DNA from: Neocallimastix lanati (nom. inval.)
Lineage: Eukaryota; Neocallimastigomycota; Neocallimastigomycetes; Neocallimastigales; Neocallimastigaceae
DNA: 64,000 bases
Assembly: GCA_016946835.1 (NCBI GenBank)
Contig: JACVTC010000110.1
Coordinates: 112,501-176,500 of the forward strand
Direction: 5' to 3'
Shown: positions 21,374-32,622 of the stretch, one piece after another
Position numbering within the stretch: position 1 is the first letter of the stretch
Layout of the letters: the number at the start of each line of letters is the position of its first letter
Translations under genes and position numbers: made by a program
Notes under the pieces: model-generated
Told to the model about the DNA's origin: nothing
Seen by the model: only the letters and a program-made list of their open reading frames with translations
The model's database searches: none

Positions 21374-22801
21374 ATGGAGAAAAATCTAGAAATTGAAATA
21401 AGCAAAACTAATAGAGGAAAAGAACAAATTATTTTAAACAGAAAATAAAAGTTTAATCTTTCATCCAAAAGGAAAGACAATTCAAAAAAATATAAATGTA
21501 CAGAATATAAAACATTAAATCAATGTCCATCTTTCATTATTTTAAATAAAGAGAATCAAATCTTAGAATATGATGACTCACATAATCATCTTGAAAATAA
21601 ATTTAGAGCAGCTAAATCAATTGTAAAAAATTAAATTAAAGATGAAATTTCAAAAAGTTCAATTCCTTTTAATGCAAATATAAAACGTACATATGATGAA
21701 ATTTCTCAAGGTATGGGTCTTATATGTCCAAGATATAATTCAATTAAATCACAAGTAACAAGAAGTAGAAGAAAACAACTACCTCCTGATATAACAACAT
21801 TTGATGAAATTCCCAATGAATCAAAATATTTTAAAACAAAAAGGGATGAAAATTTTATGATATTCAAAAATAATGATTTAATTGTTTTTCAATCTCCATT
21901 CCAAGCAGAATTATTTTCTAAAAATAAACATATTTTTGCGGATGGCACATTCTATATTGCACCTATATTTAGTTATCAAGTATTCATAACTAGAACCTAT
22001 GTTACAGAATTAAATTGTTTTTACACTACTTCCTTTTCTATATTAAAAAATAAAAAGCAAACAACTTATGAAATATTATTTGAAGAAATAAAAAAAAATT
22101 CTAGTAAATATAATAGTATTGAAATTACACCAAAAATATTTCATTGCGATTTTGAAAAAGCTGTATCTAATGCTGCACAAAAAGTTTTTATTAATGAAAA
22201 TATTAAATACTGTATATGGCATTTTAAAAGAGCATTAGAAATTAAAAAAAAAGAATTATGTGGTGATAAAGTAGAAAAAATAAAAGATTTATATATTTAT
22301 TATAATAATATCTCGAACTTTCCTTTCATTAATCCTGAATATATATATGATATATATAGTAAAATAAAAAGTGAATGCCAAGAACATAATTATGTTCAAT
22401 TTTTAGAATTTTTAGAATATTTTAAAAAAACTTATTTAATTAACTTTGAAACTGAATATTGGAACTATTATGATAATATTGAGCATATTATAAATAATGT
22501 TTCAGAAACTTTTAATAAATACTTAAAAAAATTATTTGCAAAAAAACCAACTTTTTTTCAATTACTATCAGAATTGCAAAAAGAAGAATTGAAATATTAC
22601 ATTGATTACGAAAGGAGAACTGCTGGAATTTTAAGAAATAAAAAACAAAAAAAATTAATAAGAACGGAGGAAATTAAAGCTTTGGTTAAATATTACAAAA
22701 ATATGGAAATTCTATTAAAAAAAAAGGAAAGTGTTAGAAATGATTTCATTGACTTATGGTTGAAATGCTTAAATGATTTAAATATAAAAATTATTGATTA
22801 A
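21374..22801 (+). pseudogene. FLYWCH/MULE transposase with two in-frame TAA stops
   Basis: From ATG at 21374 the frame runs 475 codons, nearly the length of the intact copy, and is broken only by TAA at 21446-21448 and 21632-21634, both in the zinc-finger half. The open part from 21713 encodes 362 residues with the catalytic blocks kept: FADGTFYIAP, FHCDFEKAVSNA, CIWHFKRAL and NNVSETFNKYL. FLYWCH ligands are visible (C in KCTEYK, C in QCPSF, HNHLE). A late ATG could give a protein lacking the finger, but more likely this is a recent pseudogene. Similarity to the 1021-2472 product is high over the full length. Confidence 0.88.
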
Positions 22802-23574
22802 ATAATAAATTATTAAGAAATGATAGAAAATTGACCAAATGAATTCTGTCATATATAATAATAATTTTTTAATAGTAAAAATTATTTTAAAAAGAGAATA
22901 AATGAATAAATACAAGAATTATTAAAGTATTTTTAATCTTTATTAGATTAGGTTAGCTTATTAAAATATTATTATAATATTATTTTTTACAAAATATTAA
23001 AATATATCTTTATAATTAAATATATTTTTGTAATTAAATATTTTAAATAATTATTTTATTACTATTTTACAAAATATTAAAATATATCTTTATAATTAAA
23101 TATAGTTTTATAATTAAATATTATAAATTATTATTTTATTACTATTTTACGAAATATTAAAATATATAATAATAATTTTTTTAATAGTAAAAATTATTTT
23201 AAAAAGAGAATAAATGAATAAATACAATAATTATTATAGTATTTTTAATCTTTATTAGATTAGGTTAGCTTAAGAACATTAAAATATATTTTTATGATAA
23301 AATTTAATTATTTTAAAAATATATTTTTATAATTAAAGTATTGTTATAATATTATTTTTTTACAAAATATTAAAATATATCTTTATAATTAAATTTATTT
23401 TTATAATTAAATATTATTAATAATTATTTTATTTTAAAAAATATCTATAATTAATTATAAAATATAATAAAAACAAGTTTAAAAAAATTATTTTGAATTT
23501 TTATTTATTTAAAAAAATTATTTTGAATTTTTATTTATTTATTCATTCATTTACTTATATCAATAAGCCATTTG
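22802..23574. repeat. AT-rich downstream part of MULE copy 3 with 120-bp direct repeat
   Basis: A block with AATTTTTTTAATAGTAAAAATT, AAAGAGAATAAATGAATAAA and TTTATTAGATTAGGTTAGCT occurs at about 22850-22970 and again at 23164-23275. TTACAAAATATTAAAATATAT also recurs several times. No gene. Confidence 0.75.
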
Positions 23575-24137
23575 TCGAAATGCAATTTGGGGAAATGCAA
23601 CTTGGGGAAATGCAACATTTTAATAATACGCCACTTGGCGAAATGCAATCTGGGGAAATGCAACTCTCCCGTTTTTAAAGCTTGAGTATGTAATAAATCA
23701 AAATTTACATTTATATTATTATTAAGTAATTGAATTACATTTGTTGAAGTTGACTGAGGACGAAGATCCCGTAAGGTGGGGAAAATATCATAAATAGTTG
23801 CTAAAATAGGATTATTATTATAATTATTATTAGTAGGATTATAATTATCATATACGTTAACATTCTGATTACTTTTATTATTAGGAATATTTTTTATATT
23901 AACAGTTCTACCATTTATTTGCATTGTAATTGAAGAAGTAGGATCGAGATTAAAATTTTTTCCAACATTAATAGTTAAATCAGAGTTGCCTGGCAAAAAA
24001 GTTACTGGTCTTCCATCATCAGTTGTTCCAACAATAAATAATGCACTAATTTCTTCATTGAGACTATCATGGCCACCTCCATTTGAATGAATTATAAATA
24101 CTAAGCTAAAAAATAAAAAAATATTTAATAAATTCAT
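23547..24137 (-). pseudogene. Secreted Asn-rich protein truncated by a transposon end
   Basis: Frame of 196 codons. Residues 1-18 are a signal peptide (MNLLNIFLFFSLVFIIHS). The mature part has no recognised domain; it has an ordered N-terminal region with TDDGRPVTFLPGNSDLTINV, then Asn-rich sequence. Native coding ends near residue 154 at the target site 23673-23681. The remaining residues are translated MULE terminal repeat and show its periodicity as LHFPRLHFAKW and LHFPKLHFPKLHFDKW. The gene is thus disrupted; the missing 3' part may be the fragment at 20070-20690. It may still be transcribed as a chimeric protein. Confidence 0.75.
23575..23672 (+). repeat. Reiterated terminal repeat of MULE copy 3
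   Basis: Five units of the type CGAAATGCAATTTGGGG, GAAATGCAACTTGGGG and GAAATGCAACTCTCCCG, with AATACGCCACTTGG in the middle. The pattern of reiterated 16-20 bp units is shared with the non-autonomous elements, where the unit is CATTTCGC/CATTTCGG. Because it is read through in the minus direction, it also supplies the last codons of the frame ending at 23547. Confidence 0.8.
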
Positions 24138-26280
24138 ATTTATTTAATGACAATAATAATCACTATTTTATTATTATATTATATTTATATAAATTTATTA
24201 TATAAAAATATTATAATTTTTCATTTTATAAAATTATTTTTGTATATTTTTTTTTTAATTATTTTAATGCAATTAGAAAAAAGTTAAATAAATATAGTAG
24301 TTTATACTTGTTTATATAATAGTTATATGTTCTAATAATTGTATTTATATTGAAATTAAGATAATTATTATTATTATTATATGTTATAAAATGATACTTT
24401 ATTATTATATTATATAAAAAAAAATATTACATATTATATATATATAGATATAAATATTTTAAGAAATTATTGTATTTTTTATGTTTAATAAATAAATCAA
24501 TAATATTTTTTTTATTTAATATAATAATTTTGTTATTATTTTTTTAGACTTGAAGTCATTTTAATGTTAATTAAAATGTATTTAAAAAAAACATATAAGT
24601 TAATATTAAAAAAAAATAATAAATATATCAAAGATAATTTAATTTAATTTAACCCTTAAGAAATTAACAAAAATATTCAGAAGAAAACCAACGATAGCTC
24701 GACAAAAAATGTAAATTTTACATTTATATTCCAGCTAAAACTATATTCATTAGAACACTACCACCGAGAACTACTTCATATATTAATTTCAACCCTATTG
24801 GACTACTAGGAGATGAGATATTGGACTTTAAAGGAATTTTAATTATAAAAAATAATTTAATTATTTTTAAATAAGACCCCAAATATTAATTATTAATTTA
24901 CGTAGATACAAATCTTTAATTTGAATTTATATTACTAATTTTTATAAATAAACATTAATAATTTAAAAATACAAAATTAGTTATTAGTAATAGGTTTATA
25001 ATATTTTAAATAAGTTTATAAGTTTTATATATTTTACTATAATATAATTTTATTCAATAATTTTCTAAAAGATTCTAAGGAATTCTTTATAACTTTAAAG
25101 ATTTCAAAAAGAGACTTTTAATTATTTTAAAATTTTAATTCATTTTATTTTATTTTTTTTATTATTACATTATTTGATTATATAGTTATTTTATTAAAAA
25201 ATTCTAATCAATATTTTTTTATTATTATATTTTATATAGTTTATATACATGTATGAATACATTAAGATTAAAATGTATTATTTAATTATATTGTTAATTA
25301 TTATTTTAGATTAGTATAAAAAGGAATTGAAATTCCATCCTTTAAAATCTTTGAAAGATTATTAACTTAACCCATTAATATTAATTATAACAATAATAAT
25401 TCTTAATATTAATCTTAGTAAATTTTATTAATAAAAATATATTAACTAAAGTTCTAATAAAATATAAATCTTAAAGATTGAATTTTTAATTATAAAACAT
25501 TGTGTGTGTCATTTATTATTTAAATTTAATTAATTGTTATAATTAATACAAAAATCTTTGACCTGATCAATTTGACCCAAATTTGAGAATATTTACGCAA
25601 CTCGTAACCTTTCTCATAAATCAAACCTCAAAAATCTTAACAAATACCATAATTTAGTGAAAGTTAGATTAGAAATTATTAGATGAAATTTTATTGGTTA
25701 ATAATTATTTAGTAATAATATATATAGTTAGTAAATAATAATAATAATAATTTAAAGAACGGTTATTTTATCAATATTAATTTAACTCATAAACATATTT
25801 ATTACTATAATTTAGTGTAGTTTTTTTAGCTTAAATTAATAATATGAGAGATTTTAGTAATTAATTATATTTTATTGAATGATTTAATTATATTTTAGCC
25901 AATTAATAAATATTTTATACTGATGAATAATAATGATAATAAATAAATTAAATAAATATTAAAGAGTGAATATTATTATTGTGTATATTATTCTATATAA
26001 TATTAGAATATATTATTTTATCAATTATCCTTAAATAAATAATATAAATAATAAATAATAAATTATAATAAAAAATAAATAATAAATAATAAATTAACTA
26101 AATAATTAAATAAATATAATTTAATGATGTTCTTGAAAATAAAGAAAACGATAAAATAAAACTAATAATAAAATTATATTATGAAATACTAACAGAAAAA
26201 AAAAATAAAGAAATTAAAAAAAATAAAAATTATGAAAATATATACTTTTATATATATTTATAATATGATATTATTGATTT
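24138..26280. other. AT-rich intergenic DNA
   Basis: About 2.1 kb without an open frame of interest. A less AT-biased segment at 24660-24860 (with CCACCGAGAACTACTTCATA and CAACCCTATTGGACTACTAG) and another at 25555-25680 (TTTGACCTGATCAATTTGAC) may be remnants of genes or transposons, but no frame or family is recognised. Confidence 0.55.
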
Positions 26281-26290
26281 AAAAGAAAAA
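26281..26290 (-). terminator. Pol III terminator of tRNA-Ser
   Basis: On the minus strand, runs TTTTT (26286-26290) and TTTT (26281-26284) follow the tRNA 3' end after 11 bases, as expected for RNA polymerase III termination. Confidence 0.8.
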
Positions 26291-26301
26291 TGAACTCTTA
26301 T

Positions 26302-26383
26302 CGTCACCTGCAGGACTCAAACCTGCGCTCCCAAAGGGAAATGGCTTAGCAGGCCACGGCGTTAACCACTCCGCCAAAGTGAC
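26302..26383 (-). tRNA. tRNA-Ser (anticodon GCT)
   Basis: 82 bases on the minus strand. Acceptor stem GTCACTT pairs with AGGTGAC, discriminator G; the anticodon loop is CTGCTAA with GCT in the centre; a long variable arm typical of serine tRNAs follows; T-arm GCAGGTTTGAGTCCTGC is perfect. Internal promoter boxes are present: an A box in TGGCGGAGTGGTTAACG and a B box GGTTTGAGTCC (26313-26323). No intron. It reads AGC/AGT codons. The end of a gypsy LTR lies 13 bp upstream. Confidence 0.95.
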
Positions 26384-26395
26384 TACTACATTATA

Positions 26396-26965
26396 TGTAA
26401 AAGGTAAGTTTATTATTAACTAAAATAACGAATAATAATTAATTCTAAAGGCCAAGATAATCTCACACCTCTCTATTCGAGTTGTTAATAATAAACATTA
26501 ATTTAATTTATTTTTATATTTATAATTATCTTTCTTTAACACAAGAATATAGCGCAGCACTTTATAACTCTACCCGTTATTAGTTACTGGGCTTACACTG
26601 AATGAATATATTTATTTAATATTTATAATTTTTATTTATTTAATTAATATTAATATTTATTACTACAATTTACTTTAATAGTAACGCTAGTGCGTTACAG
26701 TTACAGGAATAATAATTATTTATACATGTTAACGAAATAATGATTGGTAAAATAATTTAATTTAACCAATTTTATACATCAATAATAAAATAATATTAAT
26801 CTAAATATTTAACTATATATTTAACTATAAAAATAATAAATTTTAATGTACGAAATTAATAAAAGATTTTATTTGATTAGCTAAAATTGCTAACTGTTTA
26901 TTGATACATTACGTAACCAAGAGACTATCATTGGATAGGCTGGAAGTTACCATGTATCTGTTACA
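26396..26965 (-). repeat. Probable 3' LTR of the Ty3/gypsy element (570 bp)
   Basis: On the minus strand it begins TGTAACAG directly after a polypurine tract (GGGAGAGGCCT) downstream of the pol stop codon, and ends ...TTTTACA, giving TGTAA/TTACA inverted ends. The distal end is 13 bp from the mature 5' end of tRNA-Ser, where Ty3-type elements integrate at Pol III start sites. A 5' LTR copy was not found, so the limits rest on the end motifs, the purine tract and position alone. A palindrome GTAACGCTAGTGCGTTAC occurs at about 26681-26698. Confidence 0.55.
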
Positions 26966-26989
26966 AGGCCTCTCCCAAGGAGCAAGCTA

Positions 26990-28897
26990 CTAATGGTTGA
27001 CGACGTTAGCAATAAATTGGCTATAACTAAAATCTTGGTAATCCTCAAGCAACTCTGCGTAGTGAGGATTGTCGTCGATCACGTCGGCGTTTGCCCACTC
27101 TTGTTTATCGTTCTGGTACGCAACCAGATACTGGTACTGTCCTTGGTGTTTTCTTGATCCAAGGATATGAATAATTTTGTGGTTTCCTGCAGGAGCCGGC
27201 ACTAACGTTTTTGGTAGTTTGTAGAAGGGTTCCAACTCACTAATATGGAACACTGGGTACATATTTTGGAATGGCGAACGACTTATATCTAGCCTGTAGT
27301 TTTTCTTTTCCTCGTCGACGCCTACTACCTTGAACGGTCCGTACTTTCTAGTACTTAGCTTGTAAAAGGGCAGCGCATCATAGTTTTCTGGCTTTCTTAG
27401 CCATACTTTATCCAATAGCCTATACCTGGGGTAGTTATCCGTTCGAGTTTTGTCCATGTTGTCCAGGTATCTTGTCTGGGCTATTTCCAAGATATGCTTG
27501 AAATTACCCAAGTTATGAGCAAAGCTATCGATCATCTTTGCTTCGCCTAACGAGTGCACTAAGTCTGCTGTCTTTGGGGAGTTGCGTACCTGGTAGATAT
27601 ACAAGGTAAGGAAGGGAGATTGTTGGGTAGAAGCGTGGATTGAATTGTTGTAGCAGAACTCTGCCAAGAACAAGTAATCCATCCAGCTCTCATCTTCATA
27701 GGTTCCCACAAAGCACCGTAAATAAGTTTCTACGTAGGCATTGTTCCTTTCCACTTGGCCTACTGTCTCATGGTGACTAGTGGTAGCCAGGTTTACTTCT
27801 GTTCCGAAGAACTCTAGTAGCTCCTTCCAAACTTGGCTTGTAAACTGAACTCCTCTGTCGGTAGTAACCACCTTGGGGAATCCGTGCAACCTATATATTT
27901 CCTTCAGGAATGCTTCAGCAGTCTCGTTAGCATTGGGCACATGTTTGAATCCTATCAGGTGTATCATCTTGGTTAATTTATCACAGCATACTAAGATACA
28001 ACCTGCTCTTTTCGTTTCCCACACGTAACCATCTTCAGTTCTTACCCTATTTTTCACTGGCAGGTTTGTTATAAAGTCTAGTTGTACCTCTTGCCAGGGT
28101 AATTCTGCCACCGGAACTCTCACTGCAGTACCGTATTCCTTATGTCTATCATCCTTCTTGGTAGCGCAGGTTCTGCAGGCTTTTACATAGCCTGAAATAT
28201 CTTTCCTCATCTTCGGCCAGTAGAAATTCCTTGATACCAGGTCCGAAATTTTATCAATTCCCAAATGTCCTGCGTAATCCGAGTCATGGTTAAGTTGGAT
28301 GATTGTTTTCCTGAACGTTGTGGGCACATAAATCTGTTCAGGGTTTTCTTTTCTAACCAGAAGTCCATCTACTTCTAGCCAATGTTTCTTGTTGTAATTA
28401 TTTCTGGTATCTTCTGCCAGATTCTTTATTATTTCTTGGGCCATTTTATCCTGTCGGTAAGCCTGCTTAATATCATCCACAAAATTGGTAGCTAAGGCTA
28501 AATAACTTGCCTCTCTATCTACATCGTCAAATCCTACCAATTGTTCAGGTTTTAATAGGCTATCCTTATCAAATTCTTTACCCTCAGTTTTCTCTGTTTC
28601 AACTCTTGAGAGGGCATCAGCTTTTCCATTTTTCTTCCCAGGTCTATATACTATTTCGAACCAATATGTGGCAAACAACTCTTGCCATCTAATCTGCCTA
28701 GGAGTTAACAATTGTGGTTTGGTAGCGAACAACAAATTCCTGTGGTCGCTATATACTATAATCTTATGCTTCGCACCTTGAAGCAAGTGTCGCCATTCTG
28801 TGAAAGCAGTTTTAATGGCTAACAATTCTTTCTCTGTTATGGAATAATTTACCTCAGCCTTACTGAGTGTCTTTGAATAGTGGATGAAGAGTACCAT
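26990..28897 (-). pseudogene. Gypsy pol, RNase H C-terminal part, integrase and chromodomain
   Basis: Uninterrupted 635-codon frame, but its Met is internal to pol; frames upstream are shifted near 28880. Residues 1-100 carry RNase H features (D51 in VYSDH, D94 in KADALS). The integrase zinc finger uses H204, H211, C241 and C244; the catalytic core has D274 (QLDF), D347 (TTDRG) and E383 (GQVERNN), all present. Residues about 578-630 (HKIIHILGSRKHQGQYQYLV, then W) resemble a chromodomain, which in chromoviruses guides integration. The stop is at 26990. The integrase module itself looks functional even though the polyprotein is broken. Confidence 0.88.
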
Positions 28898-30353
28898 CGT
28901 CTCCTTTCTGTGACAGCACGCCTCCTATCGCGTAATTACTAGCGTCACACTCTACGAAGAACTGTTTCTCGTGGTCAAGGTAAGCTAGCACTGGCGGAGA
29001 GGTTAGCATCTCCTTTAACTTGTGAAACGCGGCCAATCCTTCTTCATTCCGCTCAAATTTCTCTTTCTTCGATGTCATTTTGAATAGCGGCTTGGATATT
29101 TCTGAAAAGTTCTTAATAAAATTTCTATAGTAGTTGCAGAAGCCTAAGAAACTTTGCATCTGCTTGACATTCTCTAGTTGTGGCCATTCTGCCACGGCCT
29201 TAATCTTTTCTGGGTCAGTTTCTACACCATCTTTACTAACCACATGGCCTAAAAATGAAATCTTTAGCTTGTGTAGCTCACACTTAGACATCTTAGCCAC
29301 AAGCTTATGTTTTATTAGCTTTTAAGATTGTTCGAACATGCTCTACATGCTCCTCCAAAGTTTTTGAGTAGACTACAATATCATCTAGGTAAACTTGACA
29401 GTACTTGCTAATATCCTCGCTAAAGATATCGTTTACGAAGCTCTGGAACACTGCTGGTGCATTAGTTAAGCCAAAAGGCATCACCAAATGTTCAAAGTGT
29501 CCGAACTTGGTATTGAAGGCTGTCTTATATTCATCACCTTCGCGTATACGTACCAAGTTGTAAGCAGATTTGAGGTCAAACTTCGAGAACACTACAGCTC
29601 CTTTCATTGCTTCAAACACTGCGCTAATTCTTGGAATAGGATATGCGTTGCGCTAGGTCCATTGGTTCAGTTTTCGGTAATCCATGCATAGTCGTAGCTC
29701 GCCTGACTTTTTCGGTACGAACAACACAGGGTAACCCGCCGGAGATTCTGACCTTCTTATAAACCCCTAATGTACTCCTTTAGTGCTTTTTCTTCCCTAG
29801 GACTCGTTGGGTAAATGGCTCCTTTGTAAAGTGGTGCATCAGGCTCCAGTTCTATCTTACAATCGTATGTCCTGTGCTCTGGTAGCGTTTCAGCGATTTC
29901 TTCATTGAAGGCTTCAGTTAGATCCCCGTAATACTTATCGATAATCTCGCCGATTGATAACAGCTTTTCCAGTCCCACTTTCTTTATTGTTTCCGCAACT
30001 GAATCCTCTTGTGTGATCATGGCTAAATGATCATTTGTCTGGCTATCTTCCAGCGCCTTATTTTCCGTAGGGTTTTTCTTACTTTTATTCTCCTTTGGAT
30101 TTTTAGCCTTCTGTGCCTTGAACCAATCCGCCCATTTATCGTAGTCAACTAGGTAATCATAATAGTCCATGGTATATTTTATACCTCTTTCACGGTAAAA
30201 TTGCCTAGTTAAATCGTATACCGTGTCTTTCAATTTCTGGTTATCAATAACTTGTTGAATTATCTTAGTGATCCTCGCTGTAGGTTGTATCTCCTTTTGC
30301 AGAGCTTCTTTATCTTCTATCAATTGTACCATGTAGATAACTTTCACCTTCAC
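28860..30353 (-). pseudogene. Gypsy pol, reverse transcriptase and N-terminal RNase H, frameshifted
   Basis: Three shifted frames. The first (30353-29757) is a spacer after the protease, ending in the typical RT entry (APLYKGAIYP, then SPREEKALKEYI). RT follows: [12 protein letters not shown], then a frame change, [13 protein letters not shown], a TAG near 29655, and the palm (29619-29305) with [24 protein letters not shown] and the catalytic YLDD. A frame change near 29305 leads to the thumb/RNase H frame (29300-28860) with KISFLGHVVSKDGV, FLGFCNYYRNFI and the RNase H start FFVECDASNYAIGGVLSQ. Catalytic residues are kept; the damage is frameshifts and one stop. Confidence 0.88.
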
Positions 30354-32562
30354 ATTCTCCTGGTGAGTCTACATCTGGTAACCCTGGCCTTTCGCCATCA
30401 ATCTTGTATACCTTGGGTTGTTTGTCATGGATGTCTATCTTCCTATATATCAAGTGTCGGTCCATGAATCTAGAACCCAGGATTATCGTTCTCGGCATAG
30501 CCTCAGCTAGCCTACATCTAGTGCTAAAGTCATACCATTTGACTTTGCCAGTACGCTCTTCGACCAGTTTAACTTTTATTTGGAACTCTTCCGTTACCTG
30601 CGGTATCAGCACTTTGCCAGAGGCAGTAGTAAATGTTAAGGGACGCTCTTCTGTCTTGAGTCCCATCTCCTTAGCCAGCTGCGGATGGATCATGTTGATC
30701 TGTGATTCAGTATCATACAGCACATTTAAGTTTTGGAGCCCCTCTTTGGTACGAAGATTACTTACTTTGGCCTCAGGCACAAATTCTTCGCACTCAGACC
30801 CATCTTGCATCAATAGTGCTGTCATGGGTATTGAATTATTGCTGCTGGTACGTGAGTCCTTGTAATAATTTTGTTTTTCGCCTGGTCTCGTACCGAAATC
30901 CTTACCACTGCTGTGGTTATATCCATCTTTCTTGTTATTATTATAATTATTTTGCTTAGTAGGCTCTTTCCTACTGAAATCTCTTTTATCGCCTCGGCGA
31001 TTGTCGCTGTTCCTCCTTCTCTTGGCTTCTATATCCTTGGAGGGTCTTCGCGGGTCCATCATTCCTAGCAGGGCCATGATGGCTATCTTCCTCTCGCGGT
31101 TATACTCATATCGTTCCAGATGGTCGTCCTTATAATCCGCGGGGAACGTATCACATCTCCTTAGACAAGTAACATAATCTTCTAAGGTCTGTTTTTCTGC
31201 AGGTAAATCGTAAAAGGCTTCACGAACCGAGGATCTAATCTGTTGTACTAGTAGCAACCTTTTCGTTTCATCCGTTAGCTGAAGAATTCTGCTTAGCCTG
31301 TTAAATTCTGATAGATATTCATAGGCTTTACCCCAATCGTGCCTAAGTTTCAGCATAGCAGTTTTTACTTCTTCTAAAGTTCTCTCGCTTTTAAATTCCT
31401 TCAGCAATCTATCCATCAACCTTTGAGGCTGTGGGTCATCTCGTTGCTTGAATATTTCATCCATTTGGTACCACTTTTTAGCAGTCCCCTGTAAGTGGTC
31501 CTCGATAAAGTACAGCATAGCCGTGGGCTCGCTTTGGTAGTACTTCTGGTGTCTACCAAAGTATCTGTTTAACCTGTCAATAAAAGATTCCACATCCCCA
31601 GTTTCACCATTGAACATTGGGATGTCTCGTTCGTACTCCACAGGGTACGCATCAGTCATTACTACATCTTCCATCGCGCTTTTCGCAAAAGTCGGTGGTG
31701 TTGGTAGATGATAGGCTTTAAATCTAGCCCCATTTGTATCTATGTGTAGTGGGAAGGGTTTATTCGCTGGTGCTTGAGCCTGGTTTTGGGCTTCCCAAGC
31801 TATTTTGCCTAAACGCTCGATCTCCTGCTGTTGGGCCTGGTTCACAGCCATTAGCTTCTCAATCTTTTCCTCGAGCTCGTTACGCTGTACCCTTTCCCTC
31901 TCTTGGTTCGCATCCAAGAATTCTTCAATCTTTTGTATCTTTTGTCCTTTATCCTCCAAGTCTTGTTGGACTTGCTTGCCTTTTACCTGGTCCGCATCCA
32001 GATAGGTTTCAATCTTCTTGATTACATCTTCTACTGCAGCTTCTTTTCCTTTACTCTCAGCCATCTGCTGGTTTAAAAATTCTTGTACCCTTTGAAGCTC
32101 CAGTACACTAGCTTGGCTACTAGTCTCCTCCTCAACCACCCTTTTTTCAACCTCGCCAAATCGTTGTTCCACGGCTGGGATGAAACTGTTGAGTTCGGTT
32201 TCAATTCTGGCGAATCAAGCCTCGCTTTGGGCCTGAATCTTCTCAATCATGGTTGCCATTTGTTGCTGCGTACTAATCATCATGTTCTTGAATTCCTCCA
32301 TTTGCTTATTAAGCAAAGCAGCAAAGTCCGTAATTCCAACATTATTGCTTGAGCTCTCTCCTTGGTTGGCACCTGATTTGCTAGCCTCCGCCTTGCTTGC
32401 TTCTGGCTTACTAGCCCTGGGTTTGCTAGTTTCGGCCGCTGCAGCTGGTTTAGGTTTTGTCGCAGCTGATTTTTCAGGAGCACTGGTAGTTTCCTGGTCT
32501 CCTGTATTCTGGCGTCTAGCTGGAAGAGCCTCCACAGGCGTAGGGCTATTTTCAGCAACCAC
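30310..32562 (-). pseudogene. Gypsy gag and protease, with one in-frame TGA
   Basis: One frame of about 750 codons interrupted by a TGA at 32213-32215. The N-terminal part is Ala/Ser/Lys-rich and runs into telomere-type repeats without an ATG (the first possible start is a GTG), so the true start is missing. A long Gln/Glu/Lys coiled coil follows, then the retrotransposon gag core (GDVESFIDRLNRYF, TAKKWYQ, RLMDRLLKEF), then a basic Asn/Arg tail without a zinc knuckle. Near the end is an aspartic protease segment (LYDTESQINMI) in which the usual D-T/S-G triad reads DTE. That would remove an active-site residue. Confidence 0.82.
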
Positions 32563-32576
32563 GCTGCCCGACGAAC

Positions 32577-32622
32577 TAGGGTTAGGGTTAGGGTTATGGG
32601 GTTAGGGTTAGGGTTATCTAGG
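32577..32622 (+). repeat. Interstitial telomeric repeat, (TTAGGG)n
   Basis: TAGGG followed by perfect and near-perfect TTAGGG units, one imperfect (TTATGGGG), six to seven in all, ending in GGGTTATCTAGG. TTAGGG is the telomere repeat of most fungi. It abuts the truncated gag of the gypsy element, G-rich strand reading rightward as at a right chromosome end. Confidence 0.9.

Larger units (their letters stand above)
20682..23672 (+). mobile_element. MULE transposon copy 3 interrupting a minus-strand gene
   Basis: About 3.0 kb around the transposase pseudogene. The right end is clear: 23575-23672 holds repeated GAAATGCAA(T/C)(T/C)TGGGG units and a last GAAATGCAACTCTCCCG, and beyond it coding sequence of another gene begins. 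The left end is inferred from TTTTTGAAG at 20673-20681 against TTTTTAAAG at 23673-23681 (8 of 9 identical); no terminal repeat is visible there. Upstream and downstream distances from the transposase (about 690 and 870 bp) match those of the copy near 1021-2472. Confidence 0.6.
26396..32576 (-). mobile_element. Ty3/gypsy chromovirus, 5'-truncated and degenerate
   Basis: Order on the minus strand: partial gag with coiled coil, gag core, protease, reverse transcriptase, RNase H, integrase, chromodomain-like tail, purine tract, probable LTR. GC content is far higher than in the surroundings. At least one in-frame TGA (32213), one TAG (about 29655) and four or more frameshifts interrupt it. At the gag end the sequence stops being element-like at a (TTAGGG)n tract (32577-32622), without an ATG, PBS or 5' LTR. 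Confidence 0.85.

Noticed and set aside
30404-32605. Several plus-strand open frames of 60-153 codons
   Set aside because: Antisense shadows of the gypsy gag and pol frames, with no start context or recognisable domain.
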